Below, one piece after another: positions 1-5,468 of a DNA stretch of 5,468 bases. The stretch lies in the NCBI GenBank assembly GCA_042093455.1, contig JBELEU010000154.1:1-5468 (forward strand), written 5' to 3'. A program made the position numbers and the translations under genes. The notes beneath the pieces were generated by a model that was not told the DNA's origin, ran no database searches, and saw only the letters and a list, made by a program, of their open reading frames with translations. Position 1 is the stretch's first letter, and every line of letters begins with the position of its first letter. Source of the DNA: GCA-2723085 sp042093455. Lineage in GTDB: Bacteria > Bacteroidota > Bacteroidia > Flavobacteriales_D > Parvicellaceae.

Positions 1-104
1 ATTTAGAAGAACATGGTGAAGTTTGCCCTGCTAACTGGGTGAAAGGTGCTGATGCAATGACTGCCACTCATGAAGGGGTTGCAGATTATCTTTCAAAAAA
101 TTAA
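1..104 (+). CDS. 2-Cys peroxiredoxin (AhpC/Prx1 type), C-terminal fragment
   Basis: Only the last 33 codons lie in the window; the reading frame enters at base 3 and ends at TAA 102-104. The fragment contains H-G-E-V-C-P-A-N-W (codons from 12 to 38), the segment around the resolving cysteine of typical 2-Cys peroxiredoxins; the Cys is codon 24-26. In this family the resolving Cys forms a disulfide with the peroxidatic Cys of the partner subunit during reduction of H2O2 or alkyl hydroperoxides in the cytoplasm. The tail has 25 residues after the Cys and ends D-Y-L-S-K-N. In hyperoxidation-sensitive eukaryotic Prx proteins the matching place holds the Y-F motif, so Y-L here suggests (inference) a more robust enzyme. 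The catalytic half is outside the window, so the exact subfamily is not certain. A strong terminator follows 22 nt later, so this gene ends its transcription unit. Confidence 0.9.
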   Translation, partial: LEEHGEVCPANWVKGADAMTATHEGVADYLSKN

Positions 105-126
105 TAGAAAAAAATTAGTTTTTTCT

Positions 127-160
127 AAAAAAGCCATTCCATAGTGAATGGCTTTTTTTT
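127..160 (+). terminator. Rho-independent terminator after the peroxiredoxin gene
   Basis: A perfect 7-bp stem, GCCATTC (133-139) with GAATGGC (146-152), encloses a 6-nt loop. It is extended by A-T pairs between the A-run at 127-132 and the T-run at 153-160. The eight T residues after the stem give the classic U-tail on the + strand. The A-run in front of the stem may also give some termination in the reverse direction, though no reverse-strand gene lies to its right nearby. It separates the peroxiredoxin gene from the YbjQ gene, which therefore needs its own promoter in 161-210. Confidence 0.93.
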
Positions 161-210
161 GAACTCAATACTATAAATTTCAGTTACATTACACTCAATA
201 AAAACTATGT

Positions 211-534
211 ATGGAAAAAATAATTATTTCAACTACTGATTCAATACCAGGCAAAGAAATCACAGAAATAGTAGGAATGGCAAGAGGAAGTACCGTAAGA
301 GCTAGGAATATTGGAAGAGATATATTTGCTGCTCTAAAAAACGTTATTGGAGGAGAAATTGAAGAATATACAAAACTTCAAGCTCAATCAAGAGAACAAG
401 CATTGGAAAGAATGATAAACGATGCAAAAAACCTTGAAGCTGACGCAATTGTCAACATTAGAATAACAACTTCAATGGTAATGCAAGGAGCTTCTGAAAT
501 TCTTGCATATGGAACTGCAGTAAAATTAGCATGA
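211..534 (+). CDS. YbjQ/UPF0145 (DUF74) family protein
   Basis: This 107-residue protein matches the usual length and pattern of the YbjQ/UPF0145 family, often labelled 'heavy metal-binding domain' although the biochemical role is not firmly established. Visible family marks are the N-terminal strand M-E-K-I-I-I-S-T-T, I-P-G (12-14), G-R-D-I-F-A (35-40), the G-G-x-I-E-E-Y turn (47-53), a long helix R-E-Q-A-L-E-R-M (61-68), the L-E-A-D-A-I-V strand (75-81), and the closing Y-G-T-A-V (100-104). There is no signal peptide or membrane segment, so it should be cytoplasmic; relatives form ring-like oligomers. The ATG at 211 has no Shine-Dalgarno, as is normal in Bacteroidota. An ATG at 207 is out of frame and soon stops. 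Its stop codon overlaps the start of a small membrane-protein ORF (ATGA, 531-534), so the two are probably translated together. Confidence 0.9.
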   Translation: MEKIIISTTDSIPGKEITEIVGMARGSTVRARNIGRDIFAALKNVIGGEIEEYTKLQAQSREQALERMINDAKNLEADAIVNIRITTSMVMQGASEILAYGTAVKLA

Positions 535-665
535 ATACATTTACAAGTGTAATTTTAAGTTTTCAAGGACTTTTTTGGATGATCTGTCTTGTCATTTTAG
601 TCTTCCTTTTGACTAGAAGAATCGGAATTAAAAAAAAAGAAACATTTGAAGATAGGGATAACTAA
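531..665 (+). CDS. 44-residue single-pass membrane protein, coupled to the YbjQ gene
   Basis: I read a short ORF from ATG 531 to TAA 663-665. Its start shares the ATGA with the YbjQ stop, an arrangement typical of translational coupling. Residues about 7-27 are hydrophobic (core F-W-M-I-C-L-V-I-L-V-F-L-L), followed at once by R-R-I-G-I-K-K-K and a polar tail ending E-D-R-D-N. By the positive-inside rule this predicts a short periplasmic N-terminus and a cytoplasmic C-terminal tail of about 17 residues. I do not recognise a family. The position suggests (inference) a membrane partner or anchor for the cytoplasmic YbjQ protein. A run of nine A (630-638) encodes the K-K-K and could cause slippage; losing one A would replace the tail with a longer basic one. 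The ORF is short enough that chance is possible, but the ATGA start and the clean membrane-helix-plus-basic-stop design argue for a real gene. Confidence 0.68.
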   Translation: MNTFTSVILSFQGLFWMICLVILVFLLTRRIGIKKKETFEDRDN

Positions 666-726
666 AACCTTTAATTCTAATCGACTAACTTAATAAGTGC
701 CATAAAATCAAAAAGTATTAATTACT

Positions 727-1050
727 ATGAAAAAAAAACCTGAAAAACCAACACCAGAAGCAAAAGCATTATCTCTTTTCTTAATGGCTTATAAAACAAA
801 AAATCCAATTTATAAAGAGAAATCAAAACGAATTAACAGACTTTGGAGTCTAGTAATAAATGGTGAATTAAGTAAAAAAGAATACCATGAAGAGGTACAA
901 AACATGTTAAATTTATATGGTGGTTATTCAGAAGTAGTCGAAAAAACAGTTAAATTTTATATCGAAAAAACTGGTGAATGGAAATTAAAAGGTGACGACA
1001 AATATTGTCTAGATGCAAAGGAAGTTGCTGACAAAGTACTCAATAAATAA
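727..1050 (+). CDS. Hypothetical lysine-rich small protein
   Basis: A 107-residue protein of unknown function that I do not recognise. It has no signal peptide or membrane segment and is rich in Lys and Glu, so it is likely a soluble, mostly helical cytoplasmic protein. Residues about 36-61 (R-I-N-R-L-W-S-L, then N-G-E-L-S-K-K-E-Y-H-E-E, then N-M-L) have the helix, 'G-x-L-[ST]-x-x-E-[FY]' turn and helix pattern of SHOCT-like short oligomerisation modules; this is a resemblance by eye only. One Cys occurs near the C-terminus. The ATG is followed directly by nine A (730-738) coding for K-K-K. There is no Shine-Dalgarno. It lies 61 nt after the small membrane ORF and 34 nt before trmL on the same strand, so co-transcription is plausible. 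Codon use resembles its neighbours and gives no sign of transfer. Confidence 0.75.
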   Translation: MKKKPEKPTPEAKALSLFLMAYKTKNPIYKEKSKRINRLWSLVINGELSKKEYHEEVQNMLNLYGGYSEVVEKTVKFYIEKTGEWKLKGDDKYCLDAKEVADKVLNK

Positions 1051-1084
1051 AACCCCAATAATCTCTGTATTTCGAAAAACTTAA

Positions 1085-1543
1085 ATGAAATTTAACATCG
1101 TATTAATAGAACCTGAGATACCTATGAATACAGGAAACATAGGAAGACTTAGCTTAGCTACTGGTTCAGTTTTACACTTAGTTAAACCCTTTGGATTTGA
1201 AATAAACGATTCCAGGTTAAAAAGAGCTGGTTTAGATTATTGGAAACACATTTCCGTTAAAATTTATGAAGATATAAATGAATTTTTATTGATTAATAAA
1301 GATAAAAAAATGGCATTTCTATCAAGTTCAGCAGATAAATCATATTGTGAAATTGACTTTAAAGATGATATGTTTCTAATTTTTGGTAAAGAGTCTGTTG
1401 GTTTATCTAAAAGCTTACTATCTAACAACAGTAAGGCTACTTTTAAAATTCCAATTTACAGCAAACATGTAAGGAGTCTAAATTTAGCAAATGCAGTAAG
1501 TATTGTAGTTTACGAAGGATTAAGAAATTTAAAAGCGATATGA
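1085..1543 (+). CDS. trmL: tRNA (cytidine/uridine(34)-2'-O)-methyltransferase TrmL (SPOUT family)
   Basis: TrmL (YibK) is a homodimeric SPOUT enzyme that uses S-adenosylmethionine to 2'-O-methylate the wobble nucleotide 34 of certain tRNA-Leu isoacceptors. The protein has 152 residues; the E. coli enzyme has 157. The whole length fits the family: I-P-x-N-T-G-N-I-G-R (12-21), H-L-V-K-P-F-G-F (31-38), R-L-K-R-A-G-L-D-Y-W (44-53), the knot motif I-F-G-K-E-S-V-G-L (99-107), and the knot/SAM-binding segment I-P-I (122-124) leading to R-S-L-N-L-A-N-A-V (130-138) and V-V-Y-E (141-144). No extra RNA-binding domain is attached, as expected for the minimal TrmL type rather than TrmH. The ATG at 1085 puts the first beta strand (F-N-I-V-L-I-E-P) directly at the N-terminus. 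The stop overlaps the start of the next gene as ATGA (1540-1543). Confidence 0.95.
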   Translation: MKFNIVLIEPEIPMNTGNIGRLSLATGSVLHLVKPFGFEINDSRLKRAGLDYWKHISVKIYEDINEFLLINKDKKMAFLSSSADKSYCEIDFKDDMFLIFGKESVGLSKSLLSNNSKATFKIPIYSKHVRSLNLANAVSIVVYEGLRNLKAI

Positions 1544-2745
1544 AACCAATAAAAAAAATAAGCTTATTTGTACTGTTTGTCCTAATTTACACATCATGCT
1601 CAAGGTCAAATAATGTTGAAAATTCAACAGAAAACAGCAATGATCATTCATCAACAATAGTTGATTTAAAAGAAAACTCAGAAAATATTAATTCATCTTT
1701 TTTTGTTTCTGCTGAAACTGATAGCTTATTTCTTGATGAAATATGCAAGAAAAGATTCAATTATGACAATAATTCATTTTGTAACCAAATGGATTTAGCA
1801 ATAAAAAGAGTAATAACTGTTGACTCCATTTATGTTGTAGAGTTTAACTGCAGCTGTGGGGCACCTTGTCTCATAAAAACAATCTCTACGTTCACTAATA
1901 AATTTCAAATAATTGATTTTATTGATGTTTCAACTGAATGCGATTGCCCTTCAGAATGTGAAGGTTGCGGATGGAATAAACTAGAAATAAAAAGTGATAC
2001 GACATTTAGAATCACTAGAGTTTCAGAATATATCTTTCCGAAATATGATGAATCAGGAAAGGAGATGGAATTTGAATGCAATGTAGAACGCACCTTTAAA
2101 TATGAACTTTACAAAGTGAATTCAAATGGAAGTTTTGAATTGATAAATTCAAAAAAGAAAATGGATGTTAAAATACCTGATCATTATGAACCAATAGACT
2201 CCACAAAAGGAGATTTAGACGGGGATGGTATTGCTGAAAAAGTAGTTGTTTATGAATCAGATATTCAGACTGATCTTGGAACAGAAAGACACATATATAT
2301 TTATAAAAAAATAAATCAAAATTGGAACATTTGGGAAAAAACAATTGGAGCTATACTTCCAAGTGAACATGGTGGAATAATGGGAGATCCATTTCAAAAA
2401 ATGGATATTATAAGAAATTGCATTGTTATTGAGCATTTTGGAGGAAGCAGAGAAAAATGGAATTATACACATAGATATAGATTCCAAAATGATAATTTTT
2501 ATTTAATTGGAGCAACTGTAATCATAGAATCTCCATGTGATTACATTGAAAGTTTAGATTACAATTTATCTACAGCTAAAGCTATCTACTCAACTAAAAA
2601 AGACAATTGTGAAAACGGAACTAATAAGGAGAACTTGAAAAAAGAATTTTCTTTGCAACTTCAAAAACTACCCTTAATGGATGGCTTTTATCCAGGCAAT
2701 AACGAATCAAATATTCCGGACAGTACCATTTCAATGTATTACTAA
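1540..2745 (+). CDS. Cys-rich lipoprotein with DxDxDG (FG-GAP/VCBS-like) loop
   Basis: A 401-residue predicted lipoprotein. The N-terminus is M-K-P-I-K-K, a hydrophobic core (7-17), then T-S-C with the lipidated Cys at 20, followed by a low-complexity Ser/Asn/Glu linker to about 60. No acidic stretch follows the Cys directly, so whether it stays in the periplasm or reaches the cell surface is open. Residues 104-143 hold seven Cys in two C-x-C-x3-C motifs exactly 30 residues apart (104/106/110 and 134/136/140) plus C143. Residues 224-233 are G-D-L-D-G-D-G-I-A-E, an EF-hand-like calcium loop of the FG-GAP/VCBS kind (D225, D227, D229, E233). The later part, with G-G-I-M-G-D-P-F (278-285), H-F-G-G-S (299-303) and Y-R-F-Q-N-D-N-F-Y-L-I-G (313-324), resembles uncharacterised Bacteroidota secreted proteins that carry this loop. 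Molecular function is unknown. The ATG overlaps the trmL stop and gives an immediate signal peptide, which supports this start. Confidence 0.88.
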   Translation: MKPIKKISLFVLFVLIYTSCSRSNNVENSTENSNDHSSTIVDLKENSENINSSFFVSAETDSLFLDEICKKRFNYDNNSFCNQMDLAIKRVITVDSIYVVEFNCSCGAPCLIKTISTFTNKFQIIDFIDVSTECDCPSECEGCGWNKLEIKSDTTFRITRVSEYIFPKYDESGKEMEFECNVERTFKYELYKVNSNGSFELINSKKKMDVKIPDHYEPIDSTKGDLDGDGIAEKVVVYESDIQTDLGTERHIYIYKKINQNWNIWEKTIGAILPSEHGGIMGDPFQKMDIIRNCIVIEHFGGSREKWNYTHRYRFQNDNFYLIGATVIIESPCDYIESLDYNLSTAKAIYSTKKDNCENGTNKENLKKEFSLQLQKLPLMDGFYPGNNESNIPDSTISMYY

Positions 2746-2752
2746 AAATAAA

Positions 2753-2780
2753 TATTTACTTAAAGTCTATTTAAGAAATA
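2753..2780 (-). terminator. Possible AT-rich terminator hairpin between convergent genes
   Basis: In the 41-nt gap between the two converging genes, CTTAAA (2759-2764) pairs with TTTAAG (2770-2775) around a 5-nt loop. Past one unpaired A (2758), TATTT (2753-2757) pairs with AAATA (2776-2780). Read on the - strand, the hairpin is followed by a U-rich stretch (complement of 2744-2752), which fits termination of the phosphatase transcript. On the + strand no T-run follows. The stem has only one G-C pair, so the call is weak; its exact placement in the convergent gap is the main support. Confidence 0.38.
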
Positions 2781-2786
2781 ACCAAC

Positions 2787-4862
2787 TTACAACTTAAACC
2801 CCATAACCAACAGATCATCAACTTGAGGAACATCCAATTTATAACGATTAAACTCATTCATCAAAAAAGAATCTTTATCTAACTCTGATTTTAGCGATTT
2901 TTTTAGTATTTCTTTAAATTTCTTCTCTCCCATAGATCGCATCATTTCTCCGCCTAATTGATCGGCATAACCATCGGTATACATGATCAACCAGCTATTA
3001 GGTTTTATAGAAATGATTTGTGAACTGAAATCTCTGTTCATTTCTCTACTCTTTTTAGAAAATGACCCTCCAGCAGGAAGCATATCGGCCTTGTAAGAAC
3101 TAACTTCATTATCGTCAATGACATATATACTATTTCTAGCTCCACTGAAATATAGTTCCATTTTCTTTTTATCAACTATGCATAAAGACAAGTCCATACC
3201 GTCTTGAATACGTCCACCACTACCCTGCTTAAGTACTCTAATGATTTCACTGTTTAGCTTCCCTAAAACTTGTGAAGGAGTCAGTTTTTCATCATTTACG
3301 ATATTATCTAACAATAAACTACCCATCATACTCATAAATCCTCCTGCAACTCCATGGCCAGTGCAATCCACACACGCTATGAATGCTAAATCCTTAAAAC
3401 TTCTAAACCAATAAAAATCACCACCAACAATATCTTTTGGTTTAAAAAGAATAAAATTTTCAGAAAAGAACTCTTTGATCAAGGTATCTTCAGGCAGTAA
3501 GGTTTTTTGTATTTTTTTAGCATAATTGATATTATCTGTAATTTGCTTTTTACTTGATTCGATGATTAACTTTTGAGTTCTTGTTTTTCTGAGTTGTAAA
3601 AAAACAATTATCAAAGAAATAAATACCAATGATATTCCGCCAATCAACGAAAAACGAATAATTCTATCAGACTTTACTTCTGCTTGATGTAAAATTAATT
3701 CATTGGAAAATCTTATGCTGTCAGCTTGTTTTTCAAGTAGAAATTTTTCTTGAAAATCTCTTTGTTTAGTTTTTTCAATACCATCCATAGTGGCTAAACT
3801 ATCTTGAATAGTATTGTAGAGTTCTAACATCTCTAGTGCCTCAGATTTTTGATTTAAATTTTTATGAACTTTATACAATTCATTGGTTATCTCATCTAAT
3901 CCAACAATAGTATTTTGTTCTTCTCTTAATTCTTTTGCTTTAATTAAATAAACTAACGCTAGTTTATTATCTCCCATTTTGACTAAGGTTTGACCAATAT
4001 TCCCTAAATACATTGAGTAACTCCACATATCATTTGATTTTTTAGAAATATTTAAAGCTTTATTGTAAAACTCTAATGCAATATCTAAATCTCCTAAATC
4101 AGAGTAAACAATACCTATATTGTTATACAACATCGCCATTGCGTCACTATTGTTGATTTTAGTAACAATGTTTAAAGCCTTTCTAAAAAATTTTAAAGCC
4201 CTTTCCAATTCGCCTTTATCTTGAGAAATAACTCCCATGTTGTTGTAAGAATTGGCTTCACCATGTAAATCATTTATTTCAATGGAAATTTCTAAAGACA
4301 TTCTGTAATAATCAAGTGCTTTTTTAAGGTTATTCTGATCTGTATATACAATACCAATATTATTGTATGCTCTTCCGATACTTGTTTTATCATTAATAGA
4401 CTCAGCAATATTTAATGACTTGATATAATTATCTAATGCTTCTTCATAATTACCCAAATCATGAAATGTAACACCAATGCGATTGTATATAGATGAAATT
4501 TCATTATTCAGTTCTAATTTGATAAAAATAGACAGTGCTTTTTTGAAATATAAAATTGTGTTTTTAGCATCATTTCTTTTTTGAAATGATATGGCCTGAA
4601 GCTTTAAAGCTTTAGCCATGAAAAGTTGACTATTAATGGAATTGGCATAATTGTATTGAATTTCTGCAAAATGAAATGCACTGTCTGGAAGGTCATCTAG
4701 AAAACCGTCCCAAGCATAGTTATAAATTGCATTTAATCGACTGGAATCTGCATTGGATTCATCCTGCCAAACTGACCACAATGAATCAAGATTTGTCTGT
4801 GATTTAGCAACAGCTGATGCTAAAAACAGAAGTATTAAACAATATTTAACAAAAAATCTCAT
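2787..4862 (-). CDS. TPR-repeat membrane-anchored PP2C/SpoIIE-type serine phosphatase
   Basis: This 691-residue protein is complete. Order of parts: signal peptide (1-19, core C-L-I-L-L-F-L-A-S-A, likely cleavage after A-V-A); an N-terminal helical region; six TPR-like units starting near residues 87, 127, 167, 207, 247 and 287; a charged helical stretch (about 360-400); one membrane helix (402-423) followed by basic R-K-T-R-T-Q-K; a linker helix with D-N-I-N-Y-A-K-K-I-Q (443-452) and L-L-P (455-457); and a SpoIIE/PP2C domain (about 470-691). Putative metal-binding acids are in G-G-D-F-Y-W (D482), V-D-C-T-G-H-G (D499), D-G-M-D (D557), Y-T-D-G (D630) and V-D-D (D683). The TPRs should face the periplasm and the phosphatase the cytoplasm. 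The family removes phosphate from Ser/Thr of regulatory partners such as STAS-domain anti-anti-sigma factors, but no partner is visible here. The ATG lies 9 nt after the stop of a paralogous phosphatase gene, so the two probably form an operon. Confidence 0.92.
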   Translation of the reverse strand: MRFFVKYCLILLFLASAVAKSQTNLDSLWSVWQDESNADSSRLNAIYNYAWDGFLDDLPDSAFHFAEIQYNYANSINSQLFMAKALKLQAISFQKRNDAKNTILYFKKALSIFIKLELNNEISSIYNRIGVTFHDLGNYEEALDNYIKSLNIAESINDKTSIGRAYNNIGIVYTDQNNLKKALDYYRMSLEISIEINDLHGEANSYNNMGVISQDKGELERALKFFRKALNIVTKINNSDAMAMLYNNIGIVYSDLGDLDIALEFYNKALNISKKSNDMWSYSMYLGNIGQTLVKMGDNKLALVYLIKAKELREEQNTIVGLDEITNELYKVHKNLNQKSEALEMLELYNTIQDSLATMDGIEKTKQRDFQEKFLLEKQADSIRFSNELILHQAEVKSDRIIRFSLIGGISLVFISLIIVFLQLRKTRTQKLIIESSKKQITDNINYAKKIQKTLLPEDTLIKEFFSENFILFKPKDIVGGDFYWFRSFKDLAFIACVDCTGHGVAGGFMSMMGSLLLDNIVNDEKLTPSQVLGKLNSEIIRVLKQGSGGRIQDGMDLSLCIVDKKKMELYFSGARNSIYVIDDNEVSSYKADMLPAGGSFSKKSREMNRDFSSQIISIKPNSWLIMYTDGYADQLGGEMMRSMGEKKFKEILKKSLKSELDKDSFLMNEFNRYKLDVPQVDDLLVMGFKL
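3594..3659 (-). other. Transmembrane helix of the TPR phosphatase
   Basis: Residues 402-423 of the phosphatase form one uninterrupted hydrophobic segment (I-R-F-S-L-I-G-G-I-S-L-V-F-I-S-L-I-I-V). It is followed by R-K-T-R-T-Q-K, a basic cluster that marks the cytoplasmic side. Together with the N-terminal signal peptide this places everything before it outside the inner membrane and the phosphatase domain inside, a one-component receptor layout. Confidence 0.85.
3885..4604 (-). repeat. Six TPR-like units with an exact 40-residue (120-nt) period
   Basis: Residues 87-326 of the phosphatase hold six helical-hairpin units. The anchor positions read K-L-Q-A (87), N-R-I-G (127), N-N-I-G (167), N-N-M-G (207), N-N-I-G (247) and G-N-I-G (287), with no insertion or deletion between units. 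Each unit then shows a G/N-rich turn, then A-L-x-x-[YF]-x-x-[SA]-L. The four units starting at 127-247 are the most alike; the first and last are more divergent. A 40-residue rather than 34-residue step is known from TPR proteins with longer helices, which typically bind peptides or protein partners. Confidence 0.88.
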
Positions 4863-4871
4863 TTGAACAAT

Positions 4872-5468
4872 TTATACTCTTAACCCAATAATTAATAAAT
4901 CGTCTACCTGTGGGAAAGGCCCTTTCCATGAATTAAACTCGTTCATTAAAAATTCATTTTTATCTTTTTTCAATGTTACTACTTTTTGAAGTATTTCTTC
5001 AAATTTAACATTGCCCATTGACATCACCCTATCTCCACCTAACTGATCAGGAAAACCATCAGAATACATCATGACCCAGCTGTTTTCTTTTAACGGTATA
5101 GTTTGGGATGTGAATTCTCTGCTCATTTCTTTACTTTTTTTAGAAAATGAACCTCCTGCTGGTAACATATCTGCTTTGTAGGATTTAATTTCATTCTCCT
5201 CAACAACATATATCCCATTTCTTGCCCCACTAAAATGCAAAGCCTTTTTTTGCTTGTCAATTATACACAATGAAAGGTCCATTCCATCTTGTATTTCACC
5301 ACCAGTCTCTTGTTTTAGAACCCGTATTATTTCACTATTTAGTTGATCTAGTATTTCTGCAGATGTTAGTTTTTTATTCTGAACTATTTTATCCAACAAC
5401 AAACTGCCCATCATGCTCATAAAACCACCAGGAACTCCGTGCCCTGTACAATCCACACAAGCTATTAC
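4872..5468 (-). CDS. SpoIIE/PP2C-type phosphatase, C-terminal part (paralogue, truncated by window edge)
   Basis: The last 198 codons of a gene whose 5' part lies beyond base 5468. The frame stays open to the window end: codons at 5457-5468 read V-I-A-C, matching the strand before V-D-C-T-G-H-G in the neighbour. A GTG at 5454-5456 is therefore an internal Val, not a start. Visible motifs are V-D-C-T-G-H-G-V-P-G-G, I-Q-D-G-M-D-L-S-L-C, A-D-M-L-P-A-G-G-S-F, M-Y-S-D-G and Q-V-D-D-L-L, which carry the acidic residues expected for an active PP2C metal site; the first G-G-D motif is outside. My hand alignment gives roughly two-thirds identity with the downstream phosphatase, so these are tandem duplicates. 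The missing N-terminus probably (inference) also carries a sensor region and a membrane helix. The stop is 9 nt from the next ATG. Confidence 0.92.
   Translation of the reverse strand, partial: VIACVDCTGHGVPGGFMSMMGSLLLDKIVQNKKLTSAEILDQLNSEIIRVLKQETGGEIQDGMDLSLCIIDKQKKALHFSGARNGIYVVEENEIKSYKADMLPAGGSFSKKSKEMSREFTSQTIPLKENSWVMMYSDGFPDQLGGDRVMSMGNVKFEEILQKVVTLKKDKNEFLMNEFNSWKGPFPQVDDLLIIGLRV

Noticed and set aside
158..192. Possible Bacteroidota promoter before the YbjQ gene (TTTG at 158-161 with TACATTAC at 185-192, or TAAATTTC at 174-181)
   Set aside because: The first pair has a poor -7 match and a long spacer of 23 nt, and overlaps the terminator T-run; the second has a good -7 element but no -33 TTTG at a proper distance. 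A promoter is expected here but the site cannot be fixed.
207..224. ATG at 207 as an alternative start for the YbjQ protein
   Set aside because: It is out of frame with the YbjQ coding sequence and reaches a stop after five codons.
666..726. Possible further small gene or RNA in the gap before the orphan gene
   Set aside because: Only 61 nt, with no open frame, no strong hairpin and no recognisable regulatory motif.
1905..2093. Open frame of 62 codons on the - strand
   Set aside because: It lies wholly inside the lipoprotein gene on the opposite strand; the + frame has clear motifs there and the - frame shows no family signature.
2257..2487. Open frame of 76 codons on the - strand
   Set aside because: Antisense shadow of the conserved C-terminal half of the lipoprotein gene; its composition reflects the reverse complement of AT-rich coding sequence.
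5454..5456. GTG as start codon of the right-edge phosphatase gene
   Set aside because: It encodes the Val of the V-D-C-T-G-H-G metal-binding strand; the frame continues upstream with residues matching the paralogue, so the gene simply runs off the window.

Overview
The window looks like a piece of chromosome from a Bacteroidota bacterium, probably of the Flavobacteriia or a close relative. The DNA is AT-rich, starts lack Shine-Dalgarno sequences, and A-rich stretches precede the ATGs. The protein families also fit: a SpoIIE-type phosphatase fused to TPRs and a membrane anchor, a Bacteroidota-type lipoprotein with a DxDxDG loop, and a TrmL of Bacteroidota character. I see no mobile element, phage, CRISPR, rRNA or tRNA, and base composition appears even throughout.

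Layout. The left edge (1-104, +) is the C-terminal tail of a 2-Cys peroxiredoxin, closed by a strong intrinsic terminator (127-160). Five genes then run on the + strand: a YbjQ/UPF0145 protein (211-534); a 44-residue single-pass membrane protein that overlaps its stop codon as ATGA (531-665); a lysine-rich orphan (727-1050); the tRNA wobble-base methyltransferase TrmL (1085-1543); and a Cys-rich outer-layer lipoprotein whose start overlaps the trmL stop, again as ATGA (1540-2745). The gaps are short (0-61 nt) and no strong terminator separates these genes, so 211-2745 could be one transcript.

The right half is on the - strand and converges on the lipoprotein gene at an AT-rich hairpin (2753-2780). 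It holds two tandem paralogous PP2C/SpoIIE-type phosphatase genes separated by 9 nt. The upstream one (4872-5468) is cut by the window edge and only the C-terminal part of its phosphatase domain is visible. The downstream one (2787-4862) is complete: signal peptide, six TPR-like units in an exact 40-residue register (periplasmic), membrane helix, linker helix and cytoplasmic phosphatase. Such proteins probably sense something outside the inner membrane and dephosphorylate a cytoplasmic partner, but no kinase, anti-sigma or STAS-domain partner is in view.

No clearly new multi-gene system is visible. The most useful observations are the short membrane ORF coupled to the YbjQ gene, the duplicated sensor phosphatases, and the repeated C-x-C-x3-C motif in the lipoprotein.
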